Assembly (NCBI GenBank): GCA_963777165.1
Contig: CAVZPO010000031.1
Coordinates: 1 to 34,209, forward strand
Origin: DYJB01 sp963777165
GTDB lineage: Bacteria; Chloroflexota; Anaerolineae; Anaerolineales; E44-bin32
Length of the DNA: 34,209 nt
Direction: 5' to 3'
Under the pieces are notes generated by a model. The model saw nothing but the letters and a program-made list of their open reading frames with translations, made no database searches and was not told the origin of the DNA. How positions within the stretch are numbered: the first letter of the stretch is position 1; every line of letters begins with the position of its first letter. Positions 1 to 8,847 of the stretch are shown in pieces. The position numbers and the translations under genes were made by a program.

Positions 1-218
1 CGCCTGAGCACCCGTAGCCGGGCGCGACGGCCGGTCGGCTCCCGGCGGCTTGAATGTCCACCGCGCAACGCAAGGGAGTGACCGCTGTCGCACGTGGATC
101 GACGTTGCCCTGGTTTGGCGCGGTGTGGACTGTGCGCCGGGCGAGCAGATGGTGGGCAGGGTCGCGGCACGCCGGGCAGCGCCTGTCACATCGCAGCACC
201 CGAAGGGGAACCGCGTCC

Positions 219-2360
219 ATGCAGTTGCTCGTTCTCTTCCCGATACTGACCTTCGTCGCGCTCTTTGCCCTGGTTTGCACGCCCGGAGGTAGATGGGCTC
301 CCGACACTGCGCCCGAGGTCCGGCTGCCGTTCCTCGAGGCGTCCGTGTTGTGGGGGGGCCTCGTCACGCTGTTCAGTGAGGCGTTGAGCCCGTTTCACCT
401 CCTGAATCGGACGGGGCTGACCGCCGTATGGGGCGTGACGGCGATCGGTCTGTTGGCCTGGGCGCATCGGCGCGGCACCTTCAGCCTCCTGCGAGAGAGG
501 CTGCGCGCCTTCGCGCGCCAGCGTCCCGGCGGCGGATGGCATTCTGCTCGTCGGGCTGGCGCTGGTGGCCGTGCTCCTCCTGGTGGTCGCCTGGATCGCT
601 CCGCCCAACAATGTCGATTCGCTCCTGTATCACATGGCGCGCGTCGTGCATTGGGCCGGAGGACAAAGTCTTGAGCACTACCCTACAAGCTACGCGCACC
701 AACTCGTCATGCCCACTTGGGCCGAAACTGCGATCTTGAATCTCGCGCGTGCTGTGGGGAAACGACCGGCCGGCGAAACCTCATCCAATGGTTCAGCATG
801 GCAGGCTCGCTCGTCGGTGTCTCTTGGATCGCGGCTAGCATCGGCGCCACCCGGCGCGGGCAGATCCTCGCCGCGCTCTTTGCCGTCAGCGTGCCCATGG
901 GCGTGCTGCAGGCGAGCAGCACGCAGAATGACTACGTGGTCGCCTTCTGGGCCGTGTGTCTGGTGAGCCTGGTCGTGTTGGGCAAGCAGCGGCCGCTGAG
1001 CCCGTTCGAGAATGTCTGCCTGGCGCTCGCGCTCTGGGAGACCGGCCTCCTCACCAAAGGGACGTTCTTCGTCTACGCCCTGCCGGTCATGGCCTGGCAC
1101 TTCGTGCCGATGGTCTACCAGCGGCGCCCACGACAATGGCTCACGGAGGGATTGCTGGTCTCTGGGATCGTCGTGCTGGTCAACCTTGGATTCTGGGCCA
1201 GGAACATGGTCACCTACGGCGGGCCCTATGGGACCAGCGACTGGCTGCGGGACAATCTCACCTTCCTGCAACTCGCTCCGGCTCCGACAGAAAGCGCGCT
1301 ACCGCCAACGGCTTCACCTCCAGCCGGAACACAATCTGCCCCGGAGTTGCAGGCGGAGGAGTCATCCCGAGAAGTCGCCACACCCGTACCGGCCGAGAAC
1401 GCGGCGCAGCCAAGCGAAGGTGCCGGGCAGCGGAGTGTTGCGCTTCCGCTTCTGCAACGTGCGGTCGGGCTGGCGGGGGGCTGGGCGCGTATGATCGCCT
1501 ACAACTTCGTCACGCCTTCTTCGGCCGTCAACGCGGCAGTCAATGCCTGGTTGCGCCACTACCCCACTGTGTTCGACGAGGCTTTCTTCGCGGACTGGAG
1601 CATCCTCGCCTGGAACCATGAAGACACGGCCGGCAACCCCTTTCACCTGCTCATGGTCGCGGGCACGATGATCCTGCTGCTCAAGAGGCCCCGGCTCCGG
1701 CTGAGCCCGAGCCGCTGGATGCTCGCCGGCGTCGTCCTGGCTGCCTACGCGCTGATCCCGATCGTCATCGGGCACGGGACGTCCATCTGGGGGCTGCGCT
1801 ACCAACTGCCGTTCTTCATCCTGTGGTCGCCGGTCTTCGGGTTGGCGGCGGGTTCTGTGGCGCAAGGGACGCTCGGCCTGGTCGGCGGCCTCGGGCTCCT
1901 GACGGCGGCGCTGCCGTGGCTGCTGCTCAATAACACCCGCCCGGTGATCGGCCATCCGCCTTGGCCGACACGAACGGAGAGTGTGTTCCGAGCCAGCCAA
2001 TCGGAGTTGCTGTTCGCCGCCTTCGCCGGGACAGACCCGGGGAAGAGGGAGGCATACTTGCGTGTTGCCGAGGCGATCCGGTCGCGAGCCTGCACCCAGG
2101 TCGGCCTGCGGATCAACTCCTCGGACTATGAATATCTGTTCTGGCGGGTCCTGGGTGCCCCCGAGAGTGGGATTCACATTGAGAACATCTACCCGCTTCC
2201 CGAGACCCGGCGCTACGCCGATCCGGGTTTCAAGCCGTGTGCCATCATCTGCACGATCTGTGGGGATCGCTTGCGCCTGCACGGGCTCGGGATGGTCTCG
2301 GACTGGGGCGGGGTCAGGCTGTTCGTCGGATCGTCCTACATTCCGGACGCCGACGGGTGA
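219..2360 (+). CDS. GT-C fold membrane glycosyltransferase (GT39/ArnT-like), frameshifted
   Basis: Predicted polytopic membrane glycosyltransferase that would use a lipid-phosphate sugar donor on the outer face of the membrane. Many hydrophobic segments are visible. The first external loop carries the acidic motif PPNNVDSLLYHMARV, typical of GT-C enzymes, followed by STQNDYVVAFW and later GHGTSIWGLRYQLPF. The C-terminal tail is soluble with clustered cysteines (PCAIICTIC). A Pro/Ala/Glu-rich linker lies near 1280-1440. The ATG at 219 follows an AAGGGG ribosome site; the first helix begins at once. The reading frame changes near 512-530, 742 and 777, each consistent with one extra base, so the protein (about 713 residues) is only readable across frames. 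It is paralogous to the gene at 25757-27846. Acceptor and sugar are unknown. GT-C assignment is solid; the exact family is by resemblance. Confidence 0.75.
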
Positions 2361-2369
2361 AGGTGAACG

Positions 2370-3248
2370 GTGAGTCGCCCGTCGGGTAGAATCCCCACGA
2401 TGGATGCGTCCGGCAACTCCTCGGCCATGCAGCGCGCAATCTATGCCGTCAAGCGCTTCGTCCCGCCTCCAATCTGGCGTGGCCTCACCAGCCCGTACTG
2501 GTGGTGGTACAACCGCGCCCGGCATCAGGCGGCGGCGATGATCGATCGCCGGCTGCGCGAAAGCCAGGCGGCCGCCGAGGCTTTCCGCGACTGTCACCGA
2601 GGACAGCGCTGCTTCATCCTGGGCAACGGGCCCAGCCTGCGGGACACCGATCTCTCGCGGGTACGTGGCGAGATCACCTTCGGGATGAACCGCATCTACC
2701 TGCTCTTCCCCGAGCTTGGCTTCCCGACCACGTACTACGTCGCCGTCAACACGCTGGTGCTGGAGCAGTGCGCCGCGGAGGTCGCCGCCCTCGACCTTCC
2801 CCGCTTCATCACCTGGCGTGCCCGACGCTGGTTCCCTGCGGCGCCGCAGACGCTGTTTCTCGACACCGACTACACCGGCCCGGCGAACTTCACCGGCGAT
2901 CCGACGCGGCGTATGTTCGAGGGTTCGACGGTCACGTATACCGCCCTGCAGCTGGCCTACTTCATGGGCTGCGACCCGGTCATCCTGATCGGCGTCGATC
3001 ACAGCTTCACCACACCGGGGCAGCCCAACGTCACCGTCGTGTCTTCGGGAGACGATCCCAATCACTTTTCCCCTGGCTACTTCGGGAAAGGATTCCGCTG
3101 GCAGCTTCCCGACCTGCAGGCCTCCGAAGCGGCCTATCGTCTGGCGCGCGACGCCTACGCCGCTGCCGGACGATCGGTGCTCGATGCAACCGTGGGAGGC
3201 AAGCTGACGGTCTTCCCCAAGGTCGACTACCAGGGGCTCTTCGGATGA
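2370..3248 (+). CDS. DUF115 / sialyltransferase-like protein
   Basis: Soluble protein of 292 residues, intact. It has the nucleotide-sugar-binding-like motif GNGPSL at residues 85-90, followed by a Rossmann-like pattern and ILIGVDHSF near residues 205-213. This combination occurs in the DUF115 (MptE-like, PF01973) family and related GT29/GT42-type sialyltransferases, some of which modify surface glycans or flagellin. In this setting between glycosyltransferases it is probably a sugar-transferring or glycan-decorating enzyme; substrate unknown. The GTG at 2370 has a GAAGGTG ribosome site overlapping the end of the upstream gene. An in-frame ATG at 2400 sits 7 bases after a TAGAAT -10-like box, so a shorter leaderless start is possible. 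Family call moderate, function inferred. Confidence 0.65.
   Translation: MSRPSGRIPTMDASGNSSAMQRAIYAVKRFVPPPIWRGLTSPYWWWYNRARHQAAAMIDRRLRESQAAAEAFRDCHRGQRCFILGNGPSLRDTDLSRVRGEITFGMNRIYLLFPELGFPTTYYVAVNTLVLEQCAAEVAALDLPRFITWRARRWFPAAPQTLFLDTDYTGPANFTGDPTRRMFEGSTVTYTALQLAYFMGCDPVILIGVDHSFTTPGQPNVTVVSSGDDPNHFSPGYFGKGFRWQLPDLQASEAAYRLARDAYAAAGRSVLDATVGGKLTVFPKVDYQGLFG
2387..2392 (+). promoter_or_regulatory. Putative -10 box (TAGAAT) before a possible leaderless start
   Basis: TAGAAT is followed by a short C run and, 7 bases later, by an in-frame ATG at 2400. A transcript starting here would be leaderless. No good -35 box is seen. The same TAGAAT hexamer occurs before the genes at 17152 and 29854. 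Confidence 0.3.
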
Positions 3249-3276
3249 TGGCCGGCGCACGTCGGGCCCACACGTG

Positions 3277-4315
3277 ATGGAAGGACTGCCGTTGGTCTCC
3301 ATCATCACGCCGTCTTTCAACCAGGTCCGCTATCTGGAGACGACGCTGCGTTCGGTGCTCGAGCAAGACTACCCGCGGATCGAGTACATCGTCATCGACG
3401 GCGGCTCGACCGACGGCAGCCTGGAGGTGCTGGGCCGCTACCGCGACCGTCTGGCCTCCTGCGTCTCAGAACCGGATTCCGGGCAGGCAGCCGGGATCAA
3501 CAAGGGCCTGCGCCTGGCGACGGGCGAGATCGATCGCCTGGTTGAACTCAGACGATGTCTACCTGCCCGGAGCGATCCACCAGGCCGTCGAGGCGCTCGA
3601 GCGCGAGCCGGACCTGGGCATGGTCTACGCCGACGGGATCATGGTCGACTCGGATCAGATGCTGCTGGATCGACACCGTTATCGGACGCTGTCCCTCGTT
3701 GACTTGCTCAGTTTCGAGGTGTTGCTCCAGCCGACCGTCTTCATGCGCCGCCGTGTGCTCGAGAAGGCGGGGTACCTGGACAACACCTACCAACTCATCC
3801 TGGATCACCAACTGTGGGTGCGCATTGCAATGCTGGCGCCCTTGCGCCATCTCAAGGCGACCTGGGCGCTCGAACGAACGCACGGCGAGGCGAAGACGAT
3901 CGCCCGCGCCGCCGGTTTTGTCGAGGAGGCTCAGCGCATGCTGCGCTGGGCTGAGTCGACGCCGGAACTTTCCGGGACGGTCCGCCGCCATCGCCGGCGG
4001 ATTCAGTCGGGCTTCAATGTCTTTGCCGCTCGCCGGTTGATCGACGCCGGGGAGTACCGCCGGGCGTTTCGGCACATCCTGACGGCGCTCGGCCAGCACC
4101 CGCCGACGGTGGCGCGCTACTGGTACAAGTTCGTGCAGGCGGCGGGAAGCGCTCTGGGCATGGCCGGCGTCTTCTTCTGGTACCGCCGCACGCGGCGCCG
4201 CCTGCAGCACGGTCGCCGCCGCATCGAACCCGGGGCGGGGGGCGGACCTGAGGCTCCGCCGCCATCCAAGGACCGCACCATGATCGAGGTGCCCGCCGGG
4301 ACCCGACCATGCTGA
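3277..4315 (+). CDS. Family 2 glycosyltransferase (GT-A), frameshifted
   Basis: Cytoplasmic GT2 transferase that would add a sugar from a nucleotide donor to the growing glycan. The N-terminus shows VSIITPSFNQ and the donor-binding DGGSTDGS. The metal-binding region is LNSDD. One extra base near 3530, just before LNSDD, splits it into two frames; removing it gives GEIIAWLNSDDVY, matching the neighbour's GDILAYLNSDDIY. The C-terminal part contains LDHQLWVRI, the usual catalytic-base region of this subfamily. About 345 residues. The ATG at 3277 is preceded directly by an in-frame GTG. The end overlaps the next GT2 by 7 bases, so the two are translationally coupled. It is a close paralog of that neighbour over the catalytic half but has a longer C-terminal tail. 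Confidence 0.85.
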
Positions 4316-5151
4316 GTGCTCCCCGCGATCCACTCCCGCTGGTGACGGTCGTCACGCCGTCGTTCAACCAGGCTCGCTTCCTGGAAGCGACGATCGAGTC
4401 CGTCCTGACCCAGGACTACCCGCGCATCGAGTACATCGTCCTCGACGGCGGTTCGACCGACGGGACCGTCGATATCCTTCGCCGGCATACCGATCGGCTG
4501 GCGACTTGGGCCTCCGAGCCGGACCGAGGCCAGACCGACGCCATCAACCGCGGCTTTGGGATGGCTGCCGGGGACATCCTCGCCTATCTCAACTCGGATG
4601 ACATCTACCGCCCGGGCGCGGTGAGCGATGCGGTGGCGTTCCTTCAGGCCCATCCCGAAATCGGGATGGTGCACGGGGAGGCGCACTACATCGATGAAGC
4701 CGGCCGTGCGGTGGCGCGCTTCCCGTCGGCCCGAACGGATCATCGCGACCTGCGCCGCGGCGCGCCTCGCATCGCCCAGCAGGCGGCGTTCTTCCGGACG
4801 GTGGTCTGGAAGATGGTCGGCCCGCTTGACCCAACGTTTCACTACGCCATGGACTATGACCTGTGGATCCGCATCTCGGCGGTGACCTCACTTGCCTACG
4901 TTCCTTCCCTCTGGGCCGGTTTCCGGCTGCACGGCGAGTCGAAGTCGATGACCGTCGCACGTCAGTGCTGGCCGGAGATGATGCGCGTGCATTTCCGCGA
5001 CGGGGGAAGCGTCTTCTCGATCCTGTATGCCAAGTACCTCATCCGGAGGGTGGTCGAGCCGGTTATGCCGCTGCGCATGGTCCTACGCCGCGCGTCCTTT
5101 CAATTCCTCCGACGGCTAGGCGGCGGCACGCCCGATGCCGAGGGTCGCTGA
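4309..5151 (+). CDS. Family 2 glycosyltransferase (GT-A)
   Basis: Intact 280-residue GT2 enzyme. VTVVTPSFNQ opens the GT-A fold, DGGSTDGT (about residues 46-53) binds the nucleotide, LNSDDIY (about 94-100) supplies the metal-binding acidic residues, and YAMDYDLWIRIS provides the putative catalytic base. No membrane segment. It starts inside the end of the upstream paralog (ATG overlapping the stop codon region), typical of an operon. It resembles the GT2 transferases of capsule and O-antigen loci; donor and acceptor cannot be deduced. This intact copy is the best guide for locating the frameshift in the upstream paralog. Confidence 0.9.
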   Translation: MLSAPRDPLPLVTVVTPSFNQARFLEATIESVLTQDYPRIEYIVLDGGSTDGTVDILRRHTDRLATWASEPDRGQTDAINRGFGMAAGDILAYLNSDDIYRPGAVSDAVAFLQAHPEIGMVHGEAHYIDEAGRAVARFPSARTDHRDLRRGAPRIAQQAAFFRTVVWKMVGPLDPTFHYAMDYDLWIRISAVTSLAYVPSLWAGFRLHGESKSMTVARQCWPEMMRVHFRDGGSVFSILYAKYLIRRVVEPVMPLRMVLRRASFQFLRRLGGGTPDAEGR

Positions 5152-5220
5152 CTGTGATCGGGCGTGGCCGACATGCACGCAGCTTACCGGCTGCGAAACC
5201 AGAAGGCCGAGGCAGGCACG

Positions 5221-5997
5221 ATGAACTCTGAGCCGGTTGACTCGAAGGACCTCCTTCAGCGTCTGATTGGGCGCTGGCCGTGGCTGCTGGCGGCAGCGTG
5301 CCTCGGCGGCCTGGTCGGGCTGGGCGCATCCGGATTGCTGCCTCCGGTGTACGAGGCCGTGGCTGTCGTCGGGGTCGGGGTCGACTACGGACGAACGCTG
5401 CCGTTGGATGATGAAGCGCTGCGGCACGCCTTCGACCGGGCGCGTGAGGTGTTCCTGGCCGACGAGACACTCGAGGCGATTGGGTCGGACGAAGGGCCGA
5501 ACCTGGGTTCGCCGACGACGAACAAACTGCGCAACTCGCTGCGATTGTCGGAGAATGGTGGCGGCTGGGAACTCGGCGTTCGGGCTGAGTCTCCTGGGGC
5601 CGCCGCCCGGTTGGCGAACGCTTGGGCTACGGCTTCCGTCGATGCACTTCAGACTGCCGTCGGACATGCCTGGCGCGCAGCAGATCTTCAGTCGAAGTGG
5701 TTCATCACCGGTTGCGAGCTCCAGCCCGCGGCCACGCCGGCGCTGCCGGCCGCCTGGGCATGCGCCGCAGCTCCGGAGGAGTACGACCCGGAGCAGGCGC
5801 TGACCGAGATCGAGAAGGAAGCGGTTCTCAGCCGCGGGATCTTGCCCTCGATGTCGTTCACCTTGCTGCAGGAGGCCGAGCCGCCGGGCGGGCCTCTGGC
5901 CGGATCGCGCGGGATGAGCGTGCTGGCCGGGCTGCTGGCCGGCGCCGTCGTCGGAGTGATCGCCGCACTCGGGTGGCCATTCAGGCGCGCGCAGTGA
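5221..5997 (+). CDS. Wzz-like polysaccharide co-polymerase (chain-length determinant), short form
   Basis: Inner-membrane protein of about 258 residues with a transmembrane helix near the N-terminus (starting WPWLLAAACLGGLVGL) and a second at the C-terminus (MSVLAGLLAGAVVGVIAAL), flanking an external domain. A proline-rich stretch (EAEPPGGPL) lies just before the second helix. This two-helix plan with the Pro-rich motif is the signature of Wzz/PCP proteins that set glycan chain length together with Wzy. There is no C-terminal kinase domain, so this is not a Wzc-type fusion. The external domain is short for the family. The start is uncertain: ATG 5221 gives the usual short cytoplasmic N-terminus; an in-frame GTG at 5164 is also possible. 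The Wzy-like gene follows directly, which supports the role. Confidence 0.65.
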   Translation: MNSEPVDSKDLLQRLIGRWPWLLAAACLGGLVGLGASGLLPPVYEAVAVVGVGVDYGRTLPLDDEALRHAFDRAREVFLADETLEAIGSDEGPNLGSPTTNKLRNSLRLSENGGGWELGVRAESPGAAARLANAWATASVDALQTAVGHAWRAADLQSKWFITGCELQPAATPALPAAWACAAAPEEYDPEQALTEIEKEAVLSRGILPSMSFTLLQEAEPPGGPLAGSRGMSVLAGLLAGAVVGVIAALGWPFRRAQ

Positions 5998-6133
5998 CCA
6001 GCATGCCGCCAGGCCAGACTCGCAGCGCAGTGCACCGCGGAGAAGGCGCGCGGCTCCGATCGCCGCGCCGCCGCGCAGAACTCGGTCCCGGGGCGATCGA
6101 TCGGGTGCACGGCAGGGCTGCCGGGGAGCCGGG

Positions 6134-7686
6134 ATGAACGCGCGCCTGCGCATCGGTTACGCCAGGACTGTCGAGGCGCTCTGGCTGATGCTGCTGGTCG
6201 CGATTCCGGTGACCAGCTTCCCGCCGCTGGTCACGCTCGCCGGCGGGACTCCCGTGGCGCCGCTGGCCCTCATTCCCCTGGCTGGCCTGATGGCCGTCTG
6301 GCTCGTGCCCGCCTTGCTGCGCGGGCGAAAGCTCCCCGCGCTCGTCATGCCGCTGCTGGCCTTTGTGGGCCTGGCGCTGCTCGCCGCGGCGGTCGCCCTC
6401 GGTCAACGCATCTTGCCGCTGCACGGCGCCTCGGTGCTCGGCCGCGAGGCCCGTGCGCTGCTGACGCTGGGGATCGCCGTAGGTTTCTATTTGTGCGCCG
6501 CGTTGCTGCCGGCCGAGCAGCAACGCATTCGGCCGGCACTCCGCGCGATCTACATCGGCGCCATCGTCATGCTGCTGTGGTCGACGGTGCAGGCCGCCGT
6601 CGTGATGACCGGGGGAGAACGCGTGCCGCAGGCGTTCGTCGACCTGCATCGCTTGATCTCGCCGCGCGACCCGGTCCCCGATCGGCTGAGTGGGCTGGCC
6701 TTCGAACCTTCCTGGCTGGGCGACCAATTGGTGACGTTCTACCTGCCGCTGTGGCTGGCGGCGGTGCTCACGCGCACCTCCGCGTGGTCTTCCGGCCGGC
6801 GAGCCTGGTGGCTCGAAGCGACCCTCGCCGTCTGGGGGTTGATCGTCCTGGCCCTGACGCGTTCGCGCATCTCGTATGCCAGCTTCGGATTGATACTCGG
6901 TGTCCTCGGTCTGATCGCCGTCTGGAACGCGGCCGCATGGCTGCAGCGCCGCCGCGCCGGGAGCGTGGCCCCGGTTCGCCGCGGCAGGATGCTGGGGATG
7001 CGTGTGGTGATGGTCCTCGCCTTCCTGGTCGCGTGCAGCGCGGGGCTGTACGGAGCGGCGCGCGTCTACAGCCGCATCGACCCGCGCATGGTCCGCCTGT
7101 TCCAAACCGTCGAGCTCCTTCCGGAGGTCAGGGCGCACTACCCGAACGAAGTGCTGTACGAACTGGCGAACCGGGTCGCCTTCGCTGAGCGGATCGCCTA
7201 CTGGGAAGCAGGCTTCCGGACGTTCTCCACACACCCGGTGCTCGGGGTGGGGTTCGGCAACTCGGGCTTCTTCATGCAGGCCAACCTGCCCGGGTACGCG
7301 TTCCGCCTCGACCGAGGTCCGCGACCTGATTTCCGGGGAGTTCGCCGGCCTGCCGAACCCGAAGAACCTGTGGGTGCGGCTGCTGGCCGAGACCGGGCTT
7401 CTCGGATTCGCCGCGTTCCTGACTTGGTGGATCGTGATCGGTGCCGGCGCTGTGCTGCTCTGGCGCCGCGGCCATCCGCTCGAGCGGCTGATCGGCTGTG
7501 CCGGCCTGCTGGGCTGGATCGCCGGGCTGGGGGAGGGATTTCAGCCTGGACACCTTTGCACTGCCGCACACCTGGATCCTGCTCGGGCTGGTGACCCACG
7601 CGCTGACGCGGCCGCTGCGCCCGGACTCCGGGAAGGACCCGGGCCCGCCAGTGGCAATGCTACAATCCCCCGCATCCGTCGAGTAG
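6134..7686 (+). CDS. O-antigen polymerase/ligase family membrane protein (Wzy/WaaL-like), frameshifted
   Basis: Polytopic membrane protein (about 517 residues) of the Wzy/WaaL superfamily, which polymerises lipid-linked repeat units or transfers the finished glycan at the outer face of the membrane. About ten hydrophobic helices are visible. A large external loop, rich in charged and aromatic residues, lies between the helices before and after 7100-7370 and contains HPVLGVGFGNSGFFM, the typical loop motif of this family. The last helices read LLAETGLLGFAAFLTWW and LPHTWILLGLVTHAL. One extra base near 7312 (CGCCTCGACC region) and one extra T near 7543 disrupt the frame. The ATG at 6134 has a GGGAG ribosome site. 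Polymerase and ligase cannot be separated by sequence; the Wzz-like neighbour favours polymerase. Confidence 0.75.
7661..7666 (+). promoter_or_regulatory. Putative extended -10 promoter (TGCTACAAT)
   Basis: TACAAT preceded by TGC forms an extended -10 element and is followed by a run of C. It lies in the last codons of the polymerase-like gene, about 50 bases before the initiating transferase, and could give that gene its own transcript. No convincing -35 box is seen. Confidence 0.35.
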
Positions 7687-7713
7687 ACTGTTGTCCGTCG
7701 GACCCGTTCGGGG

Positions 7714-8754
7714 ATGGGCAGCCCGCCTATGATCACTCGCCTGGCCGATCTGTTCCCGATCATCCTGACCACGCTGCTTGCCTCGGTCTTGCTCGGGCCG
7801 CTGGCCGCCAGGGTCGCTGGACGCCTGGGGTGGGTGGATGTCCCGGGCTCCGCGCCGCACAAACGGCATGACACGCCGACGCCACTGGCTGGCGGCCCCG
7901 TCCTGGCGATTGCCCTGCTTGCCTGCTACCTGATCCTCCGCCCGCCGGCCGACGCCTCGATTCAAGCGATGCTCGCCGGTGCACTGGTGGTGGCTGTGGG
8001 CGGGCTGGTGGATGATCGTCTCGGGCTCTCGCCGCTGCTCAAACTCCTCGTGCAGGCCGTCGCCGCTGGGATCCTGATCGCCGTCGGCGTGCGCATTCAG
8101 GTCACCCGCATTGACGCCGTCGATCTGGCGCTGACCCTGCTGTGGGTCATCGGGATGGTGAACGCCTTCAACTTCGTCGACAGCATGGATGGCCTGGCGC
8201 TGGGGTTGGGAGGAATCGCGGCGGCGTTCTTCATGCTGGTGACGATCGATTCCACGCAGCCGGTGCTGGCAGTGCTGAGCGCCGCGCTGCTCGGTTGCGC
8301 TGTCGGCGTCTTTCTCTACAACGCCTCGCCGGCGAAGCTGTTCCTGGGCGATTCCGGAGCACAGCTCCTCGGCTTCCTGCTCGCCGCCCTGGGCATCGCC
8401 TATATCCCGGCCCGCGCCGGGCTGCCGCAGGGAGTGTCGTGGTTCACGCCGATCCTGGTCCTCGGCGTCCCGATCTTCGACATCACGCTGGTGGTCTTCT
8501 CGCGGCTGCTGCGCCGGCGCCCAGTCTATCGGGCGGGGAGCGACCACACCTACCACCGGCTGCTGGGCCTCGGGCTCGACCCAATCCGCGCCGTGCTGGT
8601 GATGCACCTGACGGCGGTGGTTCTCGGGCTGGTGGCCTTCATGGCCCTCGATGCCACCGTGCTGGTCGCCAACCTGATCTTCGCCGGCGTCGTGCTTGTG
8701 GGATCGACACTGCTCGTCACCCTCAGCCGAATTCCATTGGATGAATCAATCTAA
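7714..8754 (+). CDS. WecA/TagO/MraY-family undecaprenyl-phosphate sugar-1-phosphate transferase
   Basis: Polyprenyl-phosphate glycan-initiating enzyme (polyprenol-phosphate HexNAc-1-P transferase type). It would move a sugar-1-phosphate from a UDP-sugar onto undecaprenyl phosphate on the cytoplasmic face, starting repeat-unit assembly. Motifs in order: PHKRHDTPTPLAGG (about residues 49-61), VDDRLGLSP (99-107, the acidic pair), NAFNFVDSMDGLA (150-162), FLGDSGA (210-216) and SDHTYHRLL (276-284, matching the HIHH-type loop). About ten membrane helices; 346 residues, intact, normal family length. ATG 7714 is used; ATG 7729 is an in-frame alternative (MITRLADL). The family is firm; whether the sugar is GlcNAc or another HexNAc is not determined. 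Confidence 0.9.
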   Translation: MGSPPMITRLADLFPIILTTLLASVLLGPLAARVAGRLGWVDVPGSAPHKRHDTPTPLAGGPVLAIALLACYLILRPPADASIQAMLAGALVVAVGGLVDDRLGLSPLLKLLVQAVAAGILIAVGVRIQVTRIDAVDLALTLLWVIGMVNAFNFVDSMDGLALGLGGIAAAFFMLVTIDSTQPVLAVLSAALLGCAVGVFLYNASPAKLFLGDSGAQLLGFLLAALGIAYIPARAGLPQGVSWFTPILVLGVPIFDITLVVFSRLLRRRPVYRAGSDHTYHRLLGLGLDPIRAVLVMHLTAVVLGLVAFMALDATVLVANLIFAGVVLVGSTLLVTLSRIPLDESI

Positions 8755-8847
8755 GCGGGCGCTGCTAGCGCTCGAATGCCGGTCGTCGTCGCGCAGCTCG
8801 ATCCCTCTGGCCTGTACGGCGAGCCCGACGACGGAGAGGACGTACGC

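Noticed and set aside
1362..3320. Long minus-strand open frame of about 650 codons
   Set aside because: Antisense shadow of the GT-C and DUF115 genes; high-GC codon pattern gives long antisense frames. Its product is Arg/Gly/Asp-rich without motifs.
5116..7234. Two long minus-strand open frames
   Set aside because: Shadows of the Wzz-like and polymerase-like genes; composition is low-complexity and no family is recognised.
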